DNA from: JBBQKP01 sp038326995
Lineage (GTDB): Bacteria > Planctomycetota > Phycisphaerae > Tepidisphaerales > Tepidisphaeraceae
Assembly: GCA_038326995.1 (NCBI GenBank)
Contig: JBBQKP010000099.1
Coordinates: forward strand, 1 to 11,873
Length of the DNA: 11,873 bases
Direction: 5' to 3'
Notes under the pieces: generated by a model
Told to the model about the DNA's origin: nothing
What the model saw: only the letters and a program-made list of their open reading frames with translations
The model's database searches: none
Position numbers and translations under genes: made by a program
Part shown: piece by piece, positions 7,938 through 11,873 of the stretch
Numbering within the stretch: position 1 is the first letter of the stretch
Layout of the letters: every line of letters starts with the position of its first letter

Positions 7938-9713
7938 TTAAGACTTATCGGTCGAATCGCTGTGAGACTGTTGACCCGGCTGTTGACCCGGCTGTTGACC
8001 AGACGGTTGACCAGATTGCGGCCCCTTGCCCGAAACTGAATCGCCTGGCACGGGCGTGGTTGCCGATGATGGTGCTGACGAATCTGTTGGCGCATCGCGT
8101 GTCGACGCGAGTACGACAAACGTCCGCGACGCGATGTCGCCAAGCCTTTGCCGCATAGGCGTCAACCAAACGAGCATGAGCGGCACGAGATAGAGATCAA
8201 GCAGCCGCATGAGGTTTCGAAGCAGAAGCGGGCCCCTTCCCGGACGGAGCCCGTCGGAGCCGACGACGCGAAGCCCGGTCAGCCATTTGCCCAGCGATCG
8301 GGCCGTGAGCATTTCCAAGATAGCCGTGTGCAGAATGTAGACGCCAAGTCCGATTCCGAAAATGATTTCCTGCTGCGTCGTCATCCCTTGCCACGGGTCC
8401 TGATTGGTCGATTGTGCAAGAAGCGCGATCCAGAAAAACGCGCCGATCAACGGCGTCGCATCGATCAGCCCCGCGATAAAGCGTCTACCCAATGGGGCAA
8501 GGAGTGCTCGCACTTTTTCGATGTCAACTTCCGGCACGCCGCGCCAGCTCGTTGTCGACAGCGCAACCGCCAGCAGCGCGAGCATCAATAGCGTCATGAT
8601 GCTGTCCCAACCTGATACATATGACGGGTCGCGTGGTGTGGGAATGACCGAAGGCTGCTCGCCAAGCGGCTTGCCCGCGTTGGAAAAGCTGGACTCGTAT
8701 AGCCCGTCTATTTCAGCCCAGATAATGCGGACGTCTGATCCGACTGAAGCACTCGTTGCTTTGGTTCCGGCGAGTTTGGGTTTGATGGGAAGCACGACTG
8801 GCGCGGTCCACTTGGTCTGTTGGAACGAGCGAAGTTCGATCGAACTTCCGCCGCGACCGATCGCGATCGTCGGCACGGGCGCGTTCACGACTTTTGCCCA
8901 CTCGACAACAGAATGCGGTTGCGGCATCGACGTGTCGATGTTTGGAAGCTCCGTCCACTTGCCCGCTTGATCGCGGCTCCAGACCGACACCGTGTCATCG
9001 ATGCCAATGACACTGGCGATCACACTGCCGCCTTGTACTTCGTCAATGGAAATTGGCAAGACCGAGCCAGTCGCACTCGCCTGAATCGGCGTTTCGCCAA
9101 GGTCAGTCCAGCCGTTGTCGAAGCGTAGTAATCTCAGCGCAGTCGACGATCCGCCGATCGGCGAGGCCAGCGCGATCATGTGATTGCCCGCACCGGCAAT
9201 CGTCCGCAGCACCAGCCCGTCGGGCGGGACTGGACCCTGAGCGACCGAGCCCTGCCACACGAGTTGCCACGACCCGTCCGCGTAAAGCACGGCAAGGCGG
9301 CGATCGATCGCGGCAGTCGCGATGACGGGCCGGCTCAAGGTCGAGATGTAGCGCCAGCTCAGCGGCTTGCCGACGGTTAGTTCCGTGCCACGAATGACGG
9401 TGACGACGCCGCCCTCCGCGGGCAAACGTTCCCGCACGATGATCCAGTAGTTTGCCGGACCGGCTTCGGCGAGCACGGACGGGCCGACGACGGCCTGCGT
9501 CACGAGTGTAACGCCGGCGGATGTTGGTGCGGTCGTCGAAACAACTGTCGTATCGATTTCTAATTCTCGTGTCGCTTCCTGTGCCCATGCGCGTGACCCC
9601 GCAGCGAGCAGGACTATGGCGAACACCAAACACAGAATGCGGCCGCAAAAGCTGCCGCTGTTAGACGGCACAATTTTTAAGTGCGGTTGATGAAGGAGGC
9701 CTGAAAAAGTCAT
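7938..9713 (-). CDS. Secreted beta-rich domain fused to a C-terminal RDD membrane domain
   Basis: The chosen product has 591 residues. The start at 9713 lies 16 bases after the lipoprotein stop; longer forms would overlap that gene. It leaves an extended n-region, a hydrophobic core ILCLVFAIVLLAAG (26-39) and a signal-peptidase-like site AWA|QE after residue 44. Residues 45 to about 365 are extracytoplasmic, strand-rich and possibly propeller-like, with Trp-containing blades (DGSWQLVWQG, DNGWTDLG, GKWTELPN, TKWTAPVV). A membrane segment follows (370-388), then an RDD domain from about 404 to 537 with GRRFIAGLIDATPLIG (409-424), ARSLGKWLTGLRVV (471-484), RNLMRLLD (499-506) and RQRLGDIASRTFVV (521-534). 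The tail (540-591) is Ser/Pro/Gln-rich with GQQP repeats. RDD proteins are poorly characterised; transport or envelope roles are suggested. The start is fairly sure, the fold of the secreted part less so. Confidence 0.85.
   Translation of the reverse strand: MTFSGLLHQPHLKIVPSNSGSFCGRILCLVFAIVLLAAGSRAWAQEATRELEIDTTVVSTTAPTSAGVTLVTQAVVGPSVLAEAGPANYWIIVRERLPAEGGVVTVIRGTELTVGKPLSWRYISTLSRPVIATAAIDRRLAVLYADGSWQLVWQGSVAQGPVPPDGLVLRTIAGAGNHMIALASPIGGSSTALRLLRFDNGWTDLGETPIQASATGSVLPISIDEVQGGSVIASVIGIDDTVSVWSRDQAGKWTELPNIDTSMPQPHSVVEWAKVVNAPVPTIAIGRGGSSIELRSFQQTKWTAPVVLPIKPKLAGTKATSASVGSDVRIIWAEIDGLYESSFSNAGKPLGEQPSVIPTPRDPSYVSGWDSIMTLLMLALLAVALSTTSWRGVPEVDIEKVRALLAPLGRRFIAGLIDATPLIGAFFWIALLAQSTNQDPWQGMTTQQEIIFGIGLGVYILHTAILEMLTARSLGKWLTGLRVVGSDGLRPGRGPLLLRNLMRLLDLYLVPLMLVWLTPMRQRLGDIASRTFVVLASTRDAPTDSSAPSSATTPVPGDSVSGKGPQSGQPSGQQPGQQPGQQSHSDSTDKS
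7970..8017. repeat. Four 12-bp tandem repeats inside the RDD gene
   Basis: Two exact copies of GTTGACCCGGCT (7970-7981 and 7982-7993) are followed by two diverged copies beginning GTTGACCAGA (7994-8005 and 8006-8017). The unit is a multiple of three, so copy changes keep the frame. In the minus-strand gene it encodes the Gly-Gln-Gln-Pro-like tail repeats near residues 567-582. It is a candidate variable-number repeat. Confidence 0.85.
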
Positions 9714-9729
9714 GTGGCTGAAAGAGTAA

Positions 9730-10629
9730 TTAGTCGCGCGGGATTGGGCCATGAGAAGGAAGATCAAGATCGATGACAGTACCCACACCCGCACGCTCTG
9801 GCGAGAACGCGAAACTCGCGGCCGACGGAACCACGCCCCGGCGGGGTCGCACATCACTCAATTTTAGCACCAGCTTGCTGCCGGATTGGGGCACGAGAAT
9901 GTCGAATACCCGGGCAACTTTTCCTGCACCTTGGTCCTTACCGATGGGCACATGCCCGCTCAGCCGCGCACGCAACATGACCTGTCCGTCCGCGTCATGA
10001 AGAAAAACCCACGTCGGTAAAAATGTCTTGCGGTCGAGCCATACCTCGCGCGAGACGACATACCGGTCCTTACGCTTCGAATCCACCGACGCGAACGTCA
10101 GCATGTAAACATCCTGATCCGGATTGAATCGCTGCGTGATGATCGGCCCGTTCAGCAAATCCACCGGCACGAGCGACAGCCCTAAAACTTCCAGAAGCAT
10201 GTCGGGCCGGACCGGGATGTCACTCTGCTCGCGCACCGAAAAACCCGCGAGCGAGCCGACCCACGCGGTATCGACGCCTTCATAGCCGACGAGCCAGAAA
10301 CGACTGCCATCACTGCCGGCGTCGAACAGGCGATTGCCGATCTTATTCAGGAAAAGTCTGAACTTCGCCTCACGACCAAACAGCAGAGTCGCGTCGCCGT
10401 TGACGAAAATCTTCTTTCCTTTCGCGTCGACAAGATTCGCTTCATAACTCCCCGCCGCCCAGAGCGTCTGGATTTGCTGGCTGTTCTGATTGAAGCGAGA
10501 TACAACAACATCGAGCGGCTCGACCGGGCCCGTATATTTCTGAATTTGCGCAGGCGTGTTGCCGACGGATCGACATCCGGACGCGAGCAGTGTCAACATC
10601 AAAAGGAACGCGTAAACGTGCCGGATCAT
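9730..10629 (-). CDS. Predicted outer-membrane lipoprotein, possibly LolA/LolB-like fold
   Basis: The 299-residue product starts with MIRHVYAFLLMLTLLASGC: a short positive end, a hydrophobic core and a lipobox-like ASGC with Cys19 as the lipidated residue. The mature part is strand-rich, with a helix-like start (DVVVSRFNQNSQQIQTLWA, 40-58) followed by alternating strands such as GDATLLFG, AKFRLFLNKIG and SRFWLVGY. That layout (an early helix, then an unclosed beta-barrel, with a phrase about denser fat-binding segments) resembles LolA/LolB-type lipoprotein carriers, but I infer this from pattern alone. The longer frame reaching 10749 is rejected: its ATG overlap with the upstream stop (ATGA at 10629-10626) and the signal peptide fix the start. 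A weak AGGA precedes it. It is translationally coupled to the upstream unknown gene and followed by the RDD gene, suggesting a shared envelope role. Confidence 0.8.
   Translation of the reverse strand: MIRHVYAFLLMLTLLASGCRSVGNTPAQIQKYTGPVEPLDVVVSRFNQNSQQIQTLWAAGSYEANLVDAKGKKIFVNGDATLLFGREAKFRLFLNKIGNRLFDAGSDGSRFWLVGYEGVDTAWVGSLAGFSVREQSDIPVRPDMLLEVLGLSLVPVDLLNGPIITQRFNPDQDVYMLTFASVDSKRKDRYVVSREVWLDRKTFLPTWVFLHDADGQVMLRARLSGHVPIGKDQGAGKVARVFDILVPQSGSKLVLKLSDVRPRRGVVPSAASFAFSPERAGVGTVIDLDLPSHGPIPRD
10626..10629 (-). promoter_or_regulatory. ATGA stop-start overlap
   Basis: On the minus strand the TGA stop of the 179-residue unknown gene shares bases with the ATG of the lipoprotein gene. Such four-base overlaps usually mean translational coupling and fixed stoichiometry. 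It also decides the lipoprotein start over the longer upstream frame. Confidence 0.85.
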
Positions 10630-11165
10630 GGTACGTCCTGATTGAGAATCTCGCCCAGCTGTTCCTGAACCATGGCGATCTGTTCCTCGCCGGGACGCGG
10701 GTCGATCACCTCGAACGTGTCGTCCTTCCCACGGAACCGGAGAAGCCACACGTCCTGATCCGGTCCGCGTCGGGTGGATTCAAGAACGACGAGTTTCTTT
10801 CGCATGAGAATCAAAGCGAGCACGAAGCGAAAATTCTGCTTCGCAGGATCTTCCACGCCGTCAAGCCGAGTGAGCAGATCGCACAACAACGCATCATCGA
10901 CGAGAAGCTTTTTTTTCTCTTCGGCCCTGGGCATGGCCGTCTTCCAGAACGCGATAACGCCCGCGCGATCAAAGTTTGCCCAGGCTGCTTCGCTCACATC
11001 CACTCGCTCGAAAGCGAGTTGCGAGTCAGCTTCGATCGAGTCACGTAAGGCAGTAATAAATGCCTCGCCGGGCTCAATCCGCGCGCCCGTGACGCTACAC
11101 ACGCCCAGGGGCCGACGCAGGTTAAAGCCGCCTTGATTAAAATTAGTCGACACTGAACTGCTCAT
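10626..11165 (-). CDS. Conserved-looking unknown protein with FWK and LMRKK motifs
   Basis: The 179-residue soluble product belongs to no family I can name. I recall similar unnamed proteins from planctomycetes, with a GVCSVTG.RIEPGE-type start, an FWK segment and an FRFVLALILMRKK helix, but cannot verify this. Visible here are GVCSVTGARIEPGEAFITAL (21-40), AFWKTAMP (72-79), LLVDDALLCDLLTRL (87-101), and NFRFVLALILMRKKLVVLE (111-129), followed by a C-terminal strand part (DVWLLRFRG) and an acidic helix. There is no signal peptide or clear membrane segment. The start at 11165 is chosen over an ATG at 11201 because GGAGGAG (11180-11174) lies eight bases before it. Its stop overlaps the lipoprotein start, so the two products probably act together, for example as a cytoplasmic partner in making or sorting the lipoprotein (speculative). 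Confidence 0.75.
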   Translation of the reverse strand: MSSSVSTNFNQGGFNLRRPLGVCSVTGARIEPGEAFITALRDSIEADSQLAFERVDVSEAAWANFDRAGVIAFWKTAMPRAEEKKKLLVDDALLCDLLTRLDGVEDPAKQNFRFVLALILMRKKLVVLESTRRGPDQDVWLLRFRGKDDTFEVIDPRPGEEQIAMVQEQLGEILNQDVP

Positions 11166-11173
11166 CCGATTCG

Positions 11174-11180
11174 CTCCTCC
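11174..11180 (-). promoter_or_regulatory. Shine-Dalgarno sequence that sets the start at 11165
   Basis: GGAGGAG on the minus strand stands eight bases before the ATG at 11165-11163. It selects this ATG over the in-frame ATG 36 bases further upstream, which would sit close to the preceding gene and adds residues unlike a conserved domain. Confidence 0.75.
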
Positions 11181-11219
11181 ATGAATCACACGCGTTCGCA
11201 CAAGCCGTATTGAATGCGG

Positions 11220-11459
11220 CTATTCCACAACGAACGATCGGCTCGACGTCCCGCCGCTGCCGACAATGAATCGTACTGCTTTTCCGCACCGTGGGCACCT
11301 GCCGGCATACTCAGACTTCTGCGGCAACTTGTACACGCGCTGGTAGACCGAGCAGCACGCGAACATGACCGACAGCCATTCACGGGACGCGGGTTCATCC
11401 TTCGACTCGGATTTCAGCGAGCTGATATCGAGCTTGTAGTCGCGCGGGTCACTCGCCAT
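11220..11459 (-). CDS. Small four-cysteine protein, putative zinc ribbon
   Basis: The 79-residue product has Cys35-Cys36 in FACCSVYQRVYKL and Cys55-X2-Cys58 in GRCPRCGKAV, followed by a Gly/Ser-rich loop and a C-terminal strand (SRSFVVE). The CPRCG knuckle is typical of zinc ribbons, and the adjacent CC pair 19 residues earlier may supply the other two ligands. No signal peptide or membrane segment is seen. The N-terminal 28 residues are charged and probably disordered. AGGAAG lies about seven bases before the ATG. It begins 18 bases after the cyclohydrolase-like gene and is followed after 54 bases by the 179-residue unknown gene, so it belongs to the same transcription unit. Nucleic-acid or protein binding is possible; the function is unknown. 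Confidence 0.8.
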   Translation of the reverse strand: MASDPRDYKLDISSLKSESKDEPASREWLSVMFACCSVYQRVYKLPQKSEYAGRCPRCGKAVRFIVGSGGTSSRSFVVE

Positions 11460-11477
11460 GGTCGCACTTCCTGCTCT

Positions 11478-11873
11478 TTATTCGCTTTGCAGTTTTTGAA
11501 TCAGCGGCACGACTTGCCTGACCAACACCACCGCCCGTGCGAGCGTTTCGTCACACTCGCGTTCGACCATGACGCGCTCGCCTGGGCCGATGTCGGCGAG
11601 GTTCACCCGTACATTGTGAATCCCGCTCCGAACGGAAGCCATCGCAAGTTCACAGCACACCAGGAGGTCCGAAAGCAGCCACTTATTGCCCATGGGCGCG
11701 ACCCGCAGCGCGATATCGAGAATGCGAAGCGAAACCGCCGAGATCGACTCGGGCGTGCGAATCGCCGCGACTAGCGCTGCGGCAAGACTCGCGGGTCGAT
11801 CGGCGTCTGATTCTTCGAGCTTCTGCGCGGCCGAGAGGGAAAGATAGGCGTGCTGATCTTCGACCATCAGCGC
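11478..11873 (-). CDS. Formiminotransferase-cyclodeaminase/cyclohydrolase-family protein, partial
   Basis: The frame is open through the right window edge, so the N-terminal part is missing; 131 residues are seen. They match the C-terminal part of the FTCD_C family (PF04961-type), which includes methenyl-THF cyclohydrolase FchA and formimino-THF cyclodeaminase. Matching features are the DQHAYLSLSAAQKL helix (family pattern: Asp, acidic, Ala-Tyr/Phe, then Ala..Lys-Leu), a run of small-residue helices, MGNKWLLSDLL (family GN..SD), and SGIHNVRVNLADI (family NV.iNl). The protein is all-helical and expected to be cytoplasmic, acting in one-carbon folate metabolism. The catalytic residues in the glycine-rich N-terminal segment lie outside the window, so activity cannot be judged. 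The apparent ATG at 11867 is internal. It is the first visible gene of the seven-gene cluster. Confidence 0.8.
   Translation of the reverse strand, partial: ALMVEDQHAYLSLSAAQKLEESDADRPASLAAALVAAIRTPESISAVSLRILDIALRVAPMGNKWLLSDLLVCCELAMASVRSGIHNVRVNLADIGPGERVMVERECDETLARAVVLVRQVVPLIQKLQSE

Noticed and set aside
9714..9857. N-terminal extension of the RDD gene starting at a GTG
   Set aside because: It would overlap the lipoprotein gene and put about 70 residues before the signal peptide core; the ATG at 9713 fits better.
10630..10749. N-terminal extension of the lipoprotein gene
   Set aside because: It would overlap the upstream gene by over 100 bases and bury the signal peptide; the ATGA overlap and lipobox spacing support 10629.

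Overview
The window shows a G+C-rich bacterial chromosome segment. Every gene that can be supported lies on the minus strand, so transcription runs from right to left. The organism is probably a Gram-negative-type bacterium with an outer membrane, because there is a lipobox lipoprotein and a signal-peptide protein. The style of the unknown proteins (a four-Cys small protein next to a protein with an FWK motif and an LMRKK motif, a large RDD protein with a secreted domain, an Adk-like kinase with DGIPR) suggests a planctomycete, perhaps Phycisphaerae. That placement is from recall of family style and is not proven here.

Layout in the direction of transcription. (1) 11873-5589 is a tightly packed set of seven genes: a partial formiminotransferase-cyclodeaminase/cyclohydrolase-like (FTCD_C) protein cut by the window edge, a 79-residue putative zinc-ribbon protein, a 179-residue unknown protein, a lipoprotein coupled to it by an ATGA overlap, a secreted-domain/RDD membrane protein, a UPF0104-type flippase-like membrane protein with an unusual extracytoplasmic insert, and a 259-residue unknown protein with an internally duplicated C-terminal module. 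Gaps run from a 4-base overlap to 54 bases, so one operon is likely. (2) After a 144-base spacer come thrS (threonyl-tRNA synthetase) and, 68 bases on, acs (acetyl-CoA synthetase). (3) After a 195-base spacer comes an adenylate-kinase-like gene. (4) 1-567 has no recognisable gene, but holds two terminator-like hairpins facing each other: a strong one on the plus strand at 449-487 and a weaker one on the minus strand, downstream of the kinase gene.

How the genes may work together: thrS and acs both release AMP and pyrophosphate, and the kinase could return AMP to ADP, so the thrS-acs-adk order makes metabolic sense (inference). In the upstream cluster three consecutive products are envelope proteins (lipoprotein, RDD protein, flippase-like protein). 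A role in envelope lipid or glycan handling is plausible but unproven. The most novel material is this envelope cluster with its unknown partners and the apparent plus-strand transcript ending at the left terminator.
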